Source: Paenibacillus sp. FSL K6-1330
GTDB taxonomy: Bacteria > Bacillota > Bacilli > Paenibacillales > Paenibacillaceae
Direction: 5' to 3'
NCBI RefSeq assembly: GCF_037976825.1
Contig: NZ_CP150269.1
Location: 1,283,501-1,347,500, forward strand
Length of the DNA: 64,000 nt
The notes below the pieces were generated by a model, which did no database searches, had not been told where the DNA came from, and saw only the letters and a list, made by a program, of their open reading frames with translations. Positions 49,608 to 58,856 of the stretch are shown one piece after another (position 1 is the stretch's first letter; the number at the start of each line of letters is the position of its first letter). The translations under genes and the position numbers were made by a program.

Positions 49608-50876
49608 GTGATAACGAATTCGATGATTAAACCTACTCTTCGGCAATTAGAGTATCAGGGTTGGGAGTTCGGTATGTTTTTGCATTTTGGTCTGCGTACA
49701 TTCTATGAGGGGTATGTTGATTTTGATAAGCGCTCGATGTCACCTTCGGAATTCAATCCTGTTCGGTTAGATTGCGAGCAGTGGATTCGAACAGCTAAAG
49801 AATCTGGGATGAACTACGCGGTATTGACAGCCAAACATCATGACGGTTTCTCTAATTGGCCATCGAAGTATAGTTCATTCACTGTGGCGGAGTCCCCATG
49901 GAAAGAGGGAACCGGGGATGTGGTGAGGGAGTTCGTCGCCGCATGCCGTAAGTATGATGTGAAACCTGGATTATATTATTCTCCATTTGACGGCTCGGCA
50001 GATTTTTATAATCAGGATGCCCGTGCATATGATGATTACTTTGTTAATCAAATTACGGAACTGCTTGGAGATTATGGAGACATTGATATTCTGTGGTTTG
50101 ACGGTTGCGGCTCTGAAGATCATGAATATGATTGGGCAAGGATTATTGGTGAGATTCGCCGACTGCAGCCGAATATTTTAATTTTTAATATGGGCGATCC
50201 TAATTTCCGGTGGGTAGGTAATGAAGACGGAATTGCACCGATTCCTTGCTGGAATGTTACAGATGCAACGGAATTCTCGATTTTAACCCAGCAGAAAGAT
50301 GCATTGGGTGAACATATATGGTTACCAGCTGAATGCGATGTACAGATGCGGGCGAATTGGTTCTACAGTGACAGTGATGAGCACACCGTCAAGAGTCTAG
50401 ATCAACTTATGGGCTTGTATTATTATTCGGTAGGTCGAGGCGCTAACTTGCTATTAAATATCGGACCGGATCGAGAAGGTTTGTTACCTGCGAAAGATAC
50501 AGCACAGTTACAGGCAATGGGTAGTGAGATTCGTAGAAGATTCGATCATCCTATTGCTTCAATAGAACAGTGTTCGCAGAATAAGTCAGGATGGTCTTAT
50601 GAGGCAACGAAACCTCATGTAATCGATCATATCCTGATTCAAGAGGATTTGGCGCACGGAGAACATGTGCGGGGTTTTCGGATTAACGTCACGACTGAAA
50701 AAACACATCGGTCCATCACGGTGTACGAAGGAAGAAACATTGGACATAAAGCAATTATTCGCATTCCTCCGATTAAAGTTCGAGGCCTTCAGTTAGAAAT
50801 AACAGATTATGAAGATGTGCCTTCAATCCGCCAAATTGCTATCTACCATGTGGGGGAGACCTATGATTCCGAATAA
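49608..50876 (+). CDS. Alpha-L-fucosidase, GH29 (second copy)
   Basis: About 422 residues, cytoplasmic (no signal peptide). Hallmarks: MFLHFGLRTFYEGYVD, LTAKHHDGFSNWPS near 73-86, and ILWFDGCG at about 161-168 with Asp165 as expected nucleophile. RWVGNEDGIAP and LPAECDVQMRANWFY are shared with the enzyme at 6657-7886, and the C-terminal beta domain is also kept. The GTG at 49608 is favoured over the TTG at 49572 because GAGGGGGG lies just before it. It heads an operon with two binding lipoproteins, an ATPase and the downstream transport genes. Because this enzyme and the one at 6657 differ clearly in sequence, they may act on different linkages. Confidence 0.93.
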   Translation: MITNSMIKPTLRQLEYQGWEFGMFLHFGLRTFYEGYVDFDKRSMSPSEFNPVRLDCEQWIRTAKESGMNYAVLTAKHHDGFSNWPSKYSSFTVAESPWKEGTGDVVREFVAACRKYDVKPGLYYSPFDGSADFYNQDARAYDDYFVNQITELLGDYGDIDILWFDGCGSEDHEYDWARIIGEIRRLQPNILIFNMGDPNFRWVGNEDGIAPIPCWNVTDATEFSILTQQKDALGEHIWLPAECDVQMRANWFYSDSDEHTVKSLDQLMGLYYYSVGRGANLLLNIGPDREGLLPAKDTAQLQAMGSEIRRRFDHPIASIEQCSQNKSGWSYEATKPHVIDHILIQEDLAHGEHVRGFRINVTTEKTHRSITVYEGRNIGHKAIIRIPPIKVRGLQLEITDYEDVPSIRQIAIYHVGETYDSE

Positions 50877-50896
50877 ACAATGAGGGGGAATTGATT

Positions 50897-52285
50897 GTGA
50901 TTAAGAACCGAAAAATATGGAATGTGCTTATGATTCTGTGCCTTATGCTTACCATTTTTGTAACCGCTTGCAATAGTTCGGATAATACAGCTAATGAACC
51001 GGAAAGCCATTCTGAAGCGACGGATACCCATAATACGGATACAAACACGGAAGAAGGTAAGGAAGAGGGACCGAAAGAGCCTGTCAAACCATTTAGCGAT
51101 GAACCCGTAACGCTTAAGATAGCGACGCCTTGGGGAATCGACTATTTCACACCGAGAATGATTGATCCGATTCAAGAGCAATTCCCCCATGTGACCGTCG
51201 AGCATGTTGACTGGAACGGGACGGCTGAGAATATGCAGGAATTAAGTGCGCAAGGTATTGTTCCTGATATTGTATTAGGTTACACCGGTCAAGCACCGTT
51301 TGAAGAACTTGAGATGGTATTCGGTCTGGATGACATGATTGCCGAGTATGGCGTTGATTTAAGTGGAGTCAATCCACAGCTGCTTCAGGAATTACGTTCA
51401 AGGGACAAAGAAGGACGTCTGATTGGTCTTCCCGATGCTGGCGATGTCCTCGCATTGTACTATAACAAGGAAATCTTTGATCTGTTAGGTGTCAACTATC
51501 CATCTGACAATATGACGTGGGATGAACTTATTGATCTGGCGAAGCAGCTGACCGTCAAGAAGGACGGTGTTCAATATAGTGGCCTTGATCTAGGGGCCAT
51601 GCCAACAGCGTTATTTAATCAATTATCGATGAACTATACAGACCCAGAGACGGGTGAAGTATTGTTTGACAAAGATCCTAAGTTTGCAAAGATGATGGAA
51701 GTTCTCAAGAAATATTTCAGTATACCCAACATCTATAATCCAGAAGAACAAAGTAAATTTGAAGGTAAAACAGCTGCAATGGTCATTAACTGGCATGGCT
51801 TCTTAACTTGGTTTGGCGGAGAAGTGGAAGAGAGAGTTGAATATGAGAAAAGTATGGATATGGTTCCCGTTCCGTCGTTTGCAGATATGCCGGGAGTAGC
51901 TCCTAAACCAGGGGCTCATCCATGGATCATCAATGATTTCAGTGAACATAAAGAAGCAGCATTGCAAGTGTTAACCTACGTGATCTCCCCTGAATACCAG
52001 ATCCAATACCGGATGAGAATGGGGACTCCTTCCGTATCCTTAAGCCAAGAGGATGGGGAATTGTTCGGTGCAGATGATCCAACGTATACAGGCAAAAATG
52101 TCACGGCGATGTTCCAAAATCCATTTGCTGAACCACCTGCACGTAAAAGTCCGTGGGATCGGCATGTTGCGATCAATGAGGCACTCACGAAGTTTGCCAC
52201 TACCGATTTGAACGTAGCGGAATTCACGCGTGTACTGAAGGAAGAGTCGGAAATTAAGATCAAGGAAGAGCAATCCAAGAAATAA
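50897..52285 (+). CDS. Extracellular sugar-binding lipoprotein (2 of 3 related)
   Basis: About 462 residues. Signal peptide with lipobox FVTAC, then a Glu/Asp/Thr-rich linker. Core motifs: VTLKIATPWGIDYFTPRMID, VPDIVLGYTGQAPFEELEMV, LIGLPDAGDVLALYYNKEIF, and DPETGEVLFDKDPKFAKMME, with a typical C-terminal YQIQYRMRMGTPSVS. The GTG at 50897 is chosen: GAGGGGGAA ends six bases before, while the TTG at 50891 touches it. It lies 20 bases after the fucosidase and is clearly related to the proteins at 44598 and 52314. Confidence 0.9.
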   Translation: MIKNRKIWNVLMILCLMLTIFVTACNSSDNTANEPESHSEATDTHNTDTNTEEGKEEGPKEPVKPFSDEPVTLKIATPWGIDYFTPRMIDPIQEQFPHVTVEHVDWNGTAENMQELSAQGIVPDIVLGYTGQAPFEELEMVFGLDDMIAEYGVDLSGVNPQLLQELRSRDKEGRLIGLPDAGDVLALYYNKEIFDLLGVNYPSDNMTWDELIDLAKQLTVKKDGVQYSGLDLGAMPTALFNQLSMNYTDPETGEVLFDKDPKFAKMMEVLKKYFSIPNIYNPEEQSKFEGKTAAMVINWHGFLTWFGGEVEERVEYEKSMDMVPVPSFADMPGVAPKPGAHPWIINDFSEHKEAALQVLTYVISPEYQIQYRMRMGTPSVSLSQEDGELFGADDPTYTGKNVTAMFQNPFAEPPARKSPWDRHVAINEALTKFATTDLNVAEFTRVLKEESEIKIKEEQSKK

Positions 52286-52313
52286 ATATGACATGCATTA
52301 GGGGGAGCGTTAT

Positions 52314-53696
52314 ATGAAGCTGAAACGCACATTAGTCCTGCTATCTGTGTTTATTTTATCGATTTCATTGTTGTTGTCAGGGTGCAGTACGGATGTTGGT
52401 GGCCAGCAGGAGGACACAACGGAAACGGTAGCCACGGATACACCGTCTACGGATACGCCATCCACAGATGCGAAAACAGAAGATGAACAGGCCGTATCGA
52501 CAGATGAGGTTACCATCAAGATTTTGTATCCATGGGGACAAGAGGCGTTCGATAAACTTTTTAAGGATATTGATGAGAAGCTTCCTAATATTAACGTTGA
52601 ATTAGTTGACTCCCAAGCACAATTGGAGCCCTTGCAAGAGCTGAACGCGAAACAAATCGTGCCGGATATCATATTTGCCAACTGGGGAATCGACGCGTTG
52701 CAGGAGCTGGATATGATCGAACCGCTCGATGATTTGATCGAATCCCACCAATTCGATCTTAGTGGTATAGACCCTTCCATTATAGCTTACTGGCGTTTAG
52801 TCGATTCTGAGGGCAGATTGCTAGGTATGCCTACAGCTAGCGACAATTATACGATGTTTTACAACAAAGAGGTTTTCGATCTATTTGGAGTGCCTTATCC
52901 AACAGGGGATCTGACATGGGATGACATGGTTGATCTTGCGAAGAAACTGACTGGTGAAAGGGACGGAATCCAATATCATGGACTTGAGATGGGCCCTGGA
53001 TTCGCAGGTACGGAAGCCTTGGTCCCTTTAAAGCAATTAAATGTGAACCTGACGGATCCCGAAACAGGAGAGGTTTTAATTACGAAAGAACCGGCAATTA
53101 TTAAATACCTTGAATTGATGAAGAAGTTCTACAGCATCCCTGGTATTTATAGTGATGATCCGGAAGTCAGAAAGGATTATTCCTTTCAAAATAAAAATGT
53201 CGCTATGATCGTATCTTGGCCGGGATACATTAAATGGGGCATTGGAGATCCGGAAATCACGAAACATATTCAATCCGTACCAGTGCCGGTATGGCCGGAA
53301 TTACCGAATATTGCACCGGCTTCATTCTCGCATCCATTCATTATTAATAAATACAGTGAGCATAAAGATGAGGCATTTCAAGTCCTTACCGAATATGTGT
53401 CTCCCGAGCATCAGGCCCAATTAGCAAGAATTGGGGATCGTCCAGTACTAACCGATCCGAAAGTTTACGAAGAGTTTGGCGCAGAACTTGAAGTTTATGA
53501 AGGTATGGATATCAACGCATTTTTCTCACGCCAACCAGTCATTCCAAAAACGATCAGCAAATGGGATCAATATGTGGATCTTTCAGGGAGCCTAATGAAA
53601 TTCTCTGAGTCAGATATGAATATTCCAGAGTTTCTAAGAGTATTGCAGGAAGAATCTGAGGCGAAAATCAAAGATGCCATGGCTAAGGGACAATAG
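52314..53696 (+). CDS. Extracellular sugar-binding lipoprotein (3 of 3 related)
   Basis: 460 residues. Lipobox LLLSGC, then a linker with a short TDTPS repeat. Core: VTIKILYPWGQEAFDKLFKD, VPDIIFANWGIDALQELDMI, LLGMPTASDNYTMFYNKEVF, DPETGEVLITKEPAIIKYLE. The ATG at 52314 follows AGGGGGAG. It lies 28 bases after the previous lipoprotein gene. Two closely spaced related binding proteins in one operon, with only one permease pair downstream, suggest broadened specificity or a division between sensing and transport. Confidence 0.9.
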   Translation: MKLKRTLVLLSVFILSISLLLSGCSTDVGGQQEDTTETVATDTPSTDTPSTDAKTEDEQAVSTDEVTIKILYPWGQEAFDKLFKDIDEKLPNINVELVDSQAQLEPLQELNAKQIVPDIIFANWGIDALQELDMIEPLDDLIESHQFDLSGIDPSIIAYWRLVDSEGRLLGMPTASDNYTMFYNKEVFDLFGVPYPTGDLTWDDMVDLAKKLTGERDGIQYHGLEMGPGFAGTEALVPLKQLNVNLTDPETGEVLITKEPAIIKYLELMKKFYSIPGIYSDDPEVRKDYSFQNKNVAMIVSWPGYIKWGIGDPEITKHIQSVPVPVWPELPNIAPASFSHPFIINKYSEHKDEAFQVLTEYVSPEHQAQLARIGDRPVLTDPKVYEEFGAELEVYEGMDINAFFSRQPVIPKTISKWDQYVDLSGSLMKFSESDMNIPEFLRVLQEESEAKIKDAMAKGQ

Positions 53697-53769
53697 ATAT
53701 TTCATGACCAAAAGATTCAAACCAAGGTATTGACTGGGGAAAATGGGATCGTGCAAAGGAGGAATTCTT

Positions 53770-54888
53770 GTGTCGAGAATTATATTTAATCATGTTCACA
53801 AACGTTACGGGAAATATAAAGAATACGCAGTGAAAGACTTTAACCTCGAAGTTGAGGATGAGGAATTTCTTGTCTTTGTAGGTTCTTCAGGATGTGGTAA
53901 GTCGACAACATTACGTATGCTCGCGGGATTAGAAGATATCTCAGAAGGCGAAATTTACATTGGCGATACCATTGTGAATGATATGCCGCCTAAAGACCGT
54001 GATATATCGATGGTATTCCAAAATTATGCGTTATACCCGAACATGTCTGTCTACGATAATATTGCCTTTGGTCTGCAAATGAGAAAGCTTCCGAAACATG
54101 AAATTGAGTCATCGGTTAAACGGGCTGCCCGTGTGCTAGAAATTGAAAACTATTTGGACCGTAAACCAAGAGAATTATCTGGCGGTCAGCGCCAGCGTGT
54201 TGCACTTGGTCGGGCGATTGTTCGTACACCACAGGCATTTCTGATGGATGAACCGCTCTCCAACTTGGATGCTAAACTGCGTGTGCAGATGCGTTCGGAA
54301 ATTATTCGGCTTCACAAAAAAATCGGTGTCACGACGATTTATGTTACCCATGATCAGATTGAAGCGATGACGATGGGCGATCGTATTGTGGTCATGGAGA
54401 AGGGGATTGTTCAACAGGTAGATACGCCAGAGGTTATTTATAATGAACCAGCTAATCTGTTCGTAGCTAACTTTATCGGAAACCCGCCGATGAATTTTGT
54501 GACCGGCAAAATTGAAGAGCGTGAAGGGTTCCTTGAATTCCATACGAAGCGCTTCGGGCTTAAGCTCACAGAGAAGCAAGCTCATGCGATAAGACAGATG
54601 AATCTCGTAGATCGAGGAATCATTATTGGAATGCGGCCAGAAAACATTAGCTTTGAGGAAATTATGTTGGAAGCGTATCCACAGTCGATTATTAACGGAA
54701 CGATGGAATTAAGTGAATTTGTTGGATCTGACCGTTACTACCATATGAATATAGGGTTGGAGAAATATCTGGTTGCCCGTGCTCACCCACGCTATCACTT
54801 TGACGATGGAATGAGAACTGCTGTCGCCGTGGATATGAACAAAGCATTATTTTTCCATAAAGATACAGGGCTTCTATTAACAAAGTGA
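53770..54888 (+). CDS. Sugar ABC importer ATPase (UgpC/MsmX type)
   Basis: About 372 residues. Walker A is FVGSSGCGKSTTLRMLAGL, the Q-loop VFQNYALYPNMSVYDNIAFG, the signature LSGGQRQRVALGRAIVRTPQ and Walker B FLMDEPLSNLDAKLR, with VTHDQIEAMTMGDR after it. A C-terminal TOBE-type regulatory domain of about 130 residues follows (GMRPENISFEE). The GTG at 53770 has AAAGGAGG before it. It energises the permeases at 57861 and 58856 and may also serve the importer at 2796-6574, which has no ATPase of its own; the latter is inference. Confidence 0.93.
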   Translation: MSRIIFNHVHKRYGKYKEYAVKDFNLEVEDEEFLVFVGSSGCGKSTTLRMLAGLEDISEGEIYIGDTIVNDMPPKDRDISMVFQNYALYPNMSVYDNIAFGLQMRKLPKHEIESSVKRAARVLEIENYLDRKPRELSGGQRQRVALGRAIVRTPQAFLMDEPLSNLDAKLRVQMRSEIIRLHKKIGVTTIYVTHDQIEAMTMGDRIVVMEKGIVQQVDTPEVIYNEPANLFVANFIGNPPMNFVTGKIEEREGFLEFHTKRFGLKLTEKQAHAIRQMNLVDRGIIIGMRPENISFEEIMLEAYPQSIINGTMELSEFVGSDRYYHMNIGLEKYLVARAHPRYHFDDGMRTAVAVDMNKALFFHKDTGLLLTK

Positions 54889-54901
54889 TGGAGGGATACG
54901 A

Positions 54902-57871
54902 ATGGTAAAGAGAAGTATTAAATTTCTTAACCGATTATTGCTCGTTATCTTATCCGTAGCCCTTATAGGTAATCCGGTGTTGCCAGGTAACGCACAAGGT
55001 GATCCCAAGATTGCAGAATCAAGCAGTCCGGATACACGTACTCAAGATTTTTCGAGCCATGAGCCTTATTTTTATACCATATCGAAAGAATGGGAGCAGA
55101 AGAAGGTTAAGGTGGGAGCGAAGGAGGCTCTGATTGATGCTAAATCGTATCATGCGAAGTCGGATGATGCTGTCGTCTCCGTGGGCTCTTATGAAGGCGA
55201 GCATGATGTTCTTCTATGGTCTCAGCCTAAAGGCTGGGTAGAGTACAAAGTAAATGTAGATCAAGAAGGCTTATATGAACTGGCTACGGATTATCACCCG
55301 TTTCTTTCAAAGGATGGGCTCGGGCGCCAGTCGGTGATCATGAGTGTCCAGATCAATGGAGAATATCCGTTTCGAGAGGCACATTCCGTTTCGTTGGAAC
55401 GGCGATTCTCTGAGGTGAGACCTGAGAAATATGATGATGAGGGTAATCAAATTCGTTCATTAATTGACGAAGAAGCGGGCTGGAAAACGACTTCTTTTCG
55501 TGATTCTGAGGGGTCTTATAGCAAACCGTTGCAATGGCATTTGAACAAAGGGGAAAACACGATTCGTATAGAGACGATTCGCCAGTCGGTCGCGCTGAAA
55601 TCATTCCGTTTACAAGTCCCTAAAGACATTGCCAATTATGAAGACGTGAGAAAAACGTATCCAACTCATGCAGCGAGCGGCAGTAAGGAAGCCATTGTCA
55701 TCGAGGGTGAACAGTTCAGCCTTAAAAACTCCTCTTCGATTCAAACGCAATACGATCGGAGTCCGTTATCTGAGCCTAAGTCGCTCGATCTCGTTCGATT
55801 TAATTCGCTGGGTGGTACGGGCTGGAACAAAGGCGGTCAAGCGGTAACCTGGGATTTTGAAGTTCCGGAAGATGGCCTATACCATCTGACATTCCGTGTG
55901 AAACAAAATTTGCGTAAAAATGCTACGGTATTCCGAAATATTTATATTGACGGTGAAATTCCTTTTAACGAAATGAAAAACGTTCCGTTCCCATATGACA
56001 GTGACTGGAAAAAGGTATCGCTTGCTAATACGGATGGGGAATTATTTGATTTCTATTTCACAAAAGGAAAGCATTCGCTCAGGATGGAAGCAACTGTCGA
56101 GCCTTATATCCCCGTCATAGCCGACATCGATCAGATGTCGAAGGAACTTCGCGACGTTTCCAGAGAACTTCGTATTGCCACAGGGAATAGCACAGATGCG
56201 TATCGCGTATGGAACATCGAGAAAGATATCCCGGGTATGACCAAGAGACTTGAAGTATTAAGGGATAGCTTCAACAAACTTACAGATGAAATGCTCGCAA
56301 TCAACAAGGTAAGGGACAATGTGTCACAATCCTTTAAATCCAGTGTGCGAGATTTAGAAGATTTATTAAAAGATCCGAATGAAATTCCTTATAGTCAGTT
56401 AACCATCGGAACGATGCAAGAGAAAATTGAGGCCCAGCGTGTGGATTTGATGAATACTCCGCTGCAAATTGATCGAATTTATGTAGCTGCCCCCGATACA
56501 AAACTGCCTAGAATAGAGGCAAACTTCTTCGAGAAATTATGGAACTCGATCGTTACGTTGTTCTATTCCTTTTCAAGCAAGAACCAGCTTGATCGGAATG
56601 CAGAAGATGAATTGAATATTTGGATGTTCAAAGGGCGTGATTACGTCGATGAGCTGCAGCAGCTTGCCAATGAACGATTTACACCAGAGCATGGCATTAA
56701 AGTGAATATCAATTTGGTCCAGTCGGCAGATTTGGTAGTTCTCGGTAAAGCAGCCGGGATATTACCTGATATAGCGATTGGGGTACCGAGTGCATCGATC
56801 TTTGATTATGCATTGCGCAATGCCATTTATGACTTTACAAAATTCCCGGATTCGGAGGAATTGTTAGATCAATTCCATCCAGGTATTATGCAGCCTTACC
56901 GTTATGACGGTGGTGTTTATGGTATACCGGAGACCAATAACTTTAACATCATGTTTTATCGCAAGGATATTATGAATCAGCTTGGCCTACCTGTTCCGGA
57001 TACTTGGGATGATGTATACAAGATTCTGCCGACGTTATTGCAGAACGAAAGCAACTTCTACATCCCGCCGGATAACTTCTCGTACCTGTTCTTCCAAAAT
57101 AACGTGGAGTTGTATTCGAAAGACGGACTGACGAGTGCATTGAACGAACCTAAGGCTTTTGAAGCGTTCAAAGAATGGACGGAAATGTTCAATGTGTACG
57201 GAATGGAACGACAAGTGAACAGTTTCTATCAACAGTTTAGAGATGGAACCATGCCGATCGGTATTTCAGATTTCAATACATACATGCAGCTACTGGTCGC
57301 AGCACCGGAAATTATGAATGAATGGGCAATCGCTCCCATTCCTGGAACAAAGCAGGCAGACGGTACGATTGCAAGATGGGCTGCCGGGGGAGCGCCGACA
57401 GCGAACATTCTTTTCAATGATACGCCGAAAGAGAAACGCGATCTCGCTTGGGATTTTGTGAAATGGTATATGTCCGAAGATATTCAAACCGAGTTTGGAC
57501 TTAATCTGGAGCAATATCGAGGTGAAACCTTCCGCTGGAATTCAGCTAATGTTCATGCGTTTGCGAATATGCCTTGGAAACAGGATGATCTCAGCGTTAT
57601 TTTGGATCAATGGCAGTGGATGCAAGAATGGCCCAATGTACCGGGAGGATATATGACGGCTCGAGAACTTGGTTTTGCTTGGAACAATGCAGCCATTGAT
57701 CAAGTAAATCCGAGGATTGCATTAGAGAAGGCGGTTAAAGAAATAAACCGAGAGATGAAGCGTAAACAGCAAGAGTTCAATTATATCGATGAAAACGGGC
57801 AAGTGTTGAAGAAGCTGGATCTGATCCGAATTACGGAACCTTGGAAAGGAGCAATTCTGAATGACAGATAA
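54902..57871 (+). CDS. Large secreted binding protein: carbohydrate-binding-like modules fused to a solute-binding domain
   Basis: 989 residues. A Sec signal lies at about 10-32 (LLLVILSVALIGNPVLPGNA, no lipobox). Two beta-rich modules follow at about 55-245 and 265-405, each with a sequence like WVEYKVNVDQEGLYELATDY or TWDFEVPEDGLYHLTFRVKQ, resembling CBM6/35-like jelly-rolls. A helical linker (400-520) precedes an ABC type-1 solute-binding domain from about 560 (LNIWMFKGRDYVDELQQLAN; GVYGIPETNNFNIMFYRKDI). There is no membrane helix at the C-terminus. The ATG at 54902 follows GGAGGG. The gene overlaps the permease by 11 bases. A surface-bound receptor that holds a polymer and hands oligomers to the permeases is the likeliest role. 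Confidence 0.88.
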   Translation: MVKRSIKFLNRLLLVILSVALIGNPVLPGNAQGDPKIAESSSPDTRTQDFSSHEPYFYTISKEWEQKKVKVGAKEALIDAKSYHAKSDDAVVSVGSYEGEHDVLLWSQPKGWVEYKVNVDQEGLYELATDYHPFLSKDGLGRQSVIMSVQINGEYPFREAHSVSLERRFSEVRPEKYDDEGNQIRSLIDEEAGWKTTSFRDSEGSYSKPLQWHLNKGENTIRIETIRQSVALKSFRLQVPKDIANYEDVRKTYPTHAASGSKEAIVIEGEQFSLKNSSSIQTQYDRSPLSEPKSLDLVRFNSLGGTGWNKGGQAVTWDFEVPEDGLYHLTFRVKQNLRKNATVFRNIYIDGEIPFNEMKNVPFPYDSDWKKVSLANTDGELFDFYFTKGKHSLRMEATVEPYIPVIADIDQMSKELRDVSRELRIATGNSTDAYRVWNIEKDIPGMTKRLEVLRDSFNKLTDEMLAINKVRDNVSQSFKSSVRDLEDLLKDPNEIPYSQLTIGTMQEKIEAQRVDLMNTPLQIDRIYVAAPDTKLPRIEANFFEKLWNSIVTLFYSFSSKNQLDRNAEDELNIWMFKGRDYVDELQQLANERFTPEHGIKVNINLVQSADLVVLGKAAGILPDIAIGVPSASIFDYALRNAIYDFTKFPDSEELLDQFHPGIMQPYRYDGGVYGIPETNNFNIMFYRKDIMNQLGLPVPDTWDDVYKILPTLLQNESNFYIPPDNFSYLFFQNNVELYSKDGLTSALNEPKAFEAFKEWTEMFNVYGMERQVNSFYQQFRDGTMPIGISDFNTYMQLLVAAPEIMNEWAIAPIPGTKQADGTIARWAAGGAPTANILFNDTPKEKRDLAWDFVKWYMSEDIQTEFGLNLEQYRGETFRWNSANVHAFANMPWKQDDLSVILDQWQWMQEWPNVPGGYMTARELGFAWNNAAIDQVNPRIALEKAVKEINREMKRKQQEFNYIDENGQVLKKLDLIRITEPWKGAILNDR

Positions 57872-58856
57872 TGCAGCAGCTCTTTCTGAAAAGGTGAACG
57901 GAGCTAAGGCCAAGCTCGGTAAGACGAAGCCCAGCATTTCGGAACGGATCCATTATTTGTTGAAAGACATGTGGAAGTACCGCTTATCTTACTTGTTTAT
58001 TTTGCCGTTTATGGCGATGTTCATCATATTTATCCTGATTCCTGTTGTTTCAGGTATTCTGTTAAGTTTCACCTATTTTAATGCCTTTGATTTTCCATCA
58101 TGGCGGGGCTGGCTTAACTACCAGAATTTATTCTCACAGGACATTATTTTCTTGCAGTATGTATTGCCTAACTCGTTTAAGTTTGCCGTATTCGTAGGGC
58201 CAGTCGGTTACATCTTAGCCTTTCTGTTAGCCTGGTTAATTGCTCAGCTGCCAACAACGATGCGCACTTGGTATGCACTTGCCATGTATGCTCCTTCGTT
58301 ATCTGCAGGTGTTGCGATGGCAGTCGTTTGGACGGTTATGTTTACCGGGGACCGATCAGGTTATATTAACAGCTTTTTGCTCAAATGGGGAATCATTGAT
58401 CAGCCGGTTTTATTCTTACTCGATAAAGACTACCTGCTCAATATTATGATCATTGTCTCGATATGGTCTTCTATGGGTATTGGTTTCTTGGCCATCTTGG
58501 CCGGTATCCTCAATGTGGATAGACAATTGTACGAGGCAGGACGAATTGATGGTATATCGAGCCGTCTTCAAGAAGTGTGGTACATCACCATTCCAATGAT
58601 GAAGCCGCAGATGATGTTCGCAGCCATTATGGCAATCGTTCATACGATTAAATCCGGAGGTATTGGGGTTCAATTGTCGGGTACGAACCCGACTCCGAAT
58701 TATGCGGGTCAATTATTAATTGATCATATCAATGACTATGGATTTATTCGTTTCGAACTCGGTTACGCGAGTGCGATTTCTATCGTGGTTCTTCTGATGT
58801 GTTATGTGTTAAGTAAATTTTTCGGTTATTTATTCGCACCGAAGGAGGATGAATAA
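57861..58856 (+). CDS. Carbohydrate ABC transporter permease (MalF-like)
   Basis: 331 residues with a long polar N-terminus (about 45 residues) before the first helix (YLFILPFMAMFIIFILIPVV). The ILLSFTYFNAFDFPSWRG loop and EAA loop QLYEAGRIDGISSRLQEVWY are of the MalF/UgpA type. The start ATG at 57861 follows GGAAAGGAG and lies inside the end of the previous gene. It ends with an ATAATG overlap into the next permease. It serves the same importer as the binding modules upstream. Confidence 0.92.
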   Translation: MTDNAAALSEKVNGAKAKLGKTKPSISERIHYLLKDMWKYRLSYLFILPFMAMFIIFILIPVVSGILLSFTYFNAFDFPSWRGWLNYQNLFSQDIIFLQYVLPNSFKFAVFVGPVGYILAFLLAWLIAQLPTTMRTWYALAMYAPSLSAGVAMAVVWTVMFTGDRSGYINSFLLKWGIIDQPVLFLLDKDYLLNIMIIVSIWSSMGIGFLAILAGILNVDRQLYEAGRIDGISSRLQEVWYITIPMMKPQMMFAAIMAIVHTIKSGGIGVQLSGTNPTPNYAGQLLIDHINDYGFIRFELGYASAISIVVLLMCYVLSKFFGYLFAPKEDE

